Source of the DNA: Thiotrichaceae bacterium UBA7359
GTDB lineage: Bacteria; Pseudomonadota; Gammaproteobacteria; Eutrophobiales; Eutrophobiaceae
Length of the DNA: 12,867 nucleotides
Direction of reading: 5' to 3'
Assembly (NCBI GenBank): GCA_905182825.1
Contig: CAJJDJ010000079.1
Span: 1 to 12,867 of the forward strand
Shown: positions 12,834-12,867 of the stretch, piece by piece
How positions within the stretch are numbered: position 1 is the stretch's first letter
How the letters are laid out: every line of letters starts with the position of its first letter
Notes under the pieces: model-generated
Seen by the model: the letters and a program-made list of their open reading frames with translations, nothing else
Told to the model about the DNA's origin: nothing
Databases searched by the model: none
Translations under genes and position numbers: made by a program

Positions 12834-12867
12834 AATTCTTCCTTACTTAATGTGTTGTTCAATGCCC

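Noticed and set aside
1..12867. CRISPR array, prophage, transposase or toxin-antitoxin pair
   Set aside because: No regularly spaced direct repeats, and no transposase, integrase or toxin-like frame found on either strand.

Overview
The window looks like chromosome from an AT-rich gammaproteobacterium. The evidence is a gammaproteobacterial-type TtcA, a ZrgA/DUF2796-type zinc protein with its partner ABC transporter and DUF3299 protein, CCA-encoding tRNA-Arg genes, and mostly short monocistronic or two- to four-gene units separated by long AT-rich spacers. I cannot assign a genus. Several decayed genes and a decayed tRNA copy suggest an accessory region undergoing erosion.

Layout. (1) 1-1080: AT-rich spacer and one small repeat protein (259-573, minus) resembling beta-flower proteins. 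(2) 1083-3012, minus: a three-gene operon of a secreted Rap1a-like protein, the tRNA 2-thiocytidine synthetase TtcA and a small M50 site-2-type protease. A strong intrinsic terminator lies inside the last codons of the protease gene. (3) 3563-3639: tRNA-Arg(UCG). (4) 4057-5170: an RNA-handling group: a CspA-type cold-shock protein and an RRM protein on the plus strand, converging on an NYN-domain nuclease-like protein. The last two start with TTG. (5) 5392-9893: a zinc-scarcity locus of FtsX/MacB-type permease, ATPase, DUF3299 lipidless secreted protein and ZrgA/DUF2796 protein. These are the parts of Pseudomonas PA4063-PA4066 and Vibrio zrg, but here split into two or three transcription units. 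A Zur-like palindrome sits in the divergent ATPase/DUF3299 promoter (7382-7398) and another upstream of the ZrgA gene (9872-9893). Between them are debris: a frameshifted HD-domain gene, a stop-riddled membrane protein fragment and a possible DUF3299 remnant.

(6) 10066-12246: a decayed tRNA-Arg copy and an intact tRNA-Arg(ACG) in the same orientation bracket a four-gene plus-strand operon. It encodes a Cys-rich secreted protein, an outer-membrane-barrel-like protein, a secreted HMA-like CxxC protein with a His-rich N-terminus, and a MerT-like membrane protein with paired cysteines. It looks like a metal-handling cassette placed at a tRNA gene. (7) 12444-12833, minus: a MAPEG-family membrane protein.

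The most interesting points are the rearranged, probably Zur-controlled zinc locus beside a second, less characterised metal cassette flanked by a tRNA gene and its decayed copy, and the terminator embedded in a coding region, which predicts non-stop transcripts. All functional assignments are from reading motifs by eye; no database search was run.
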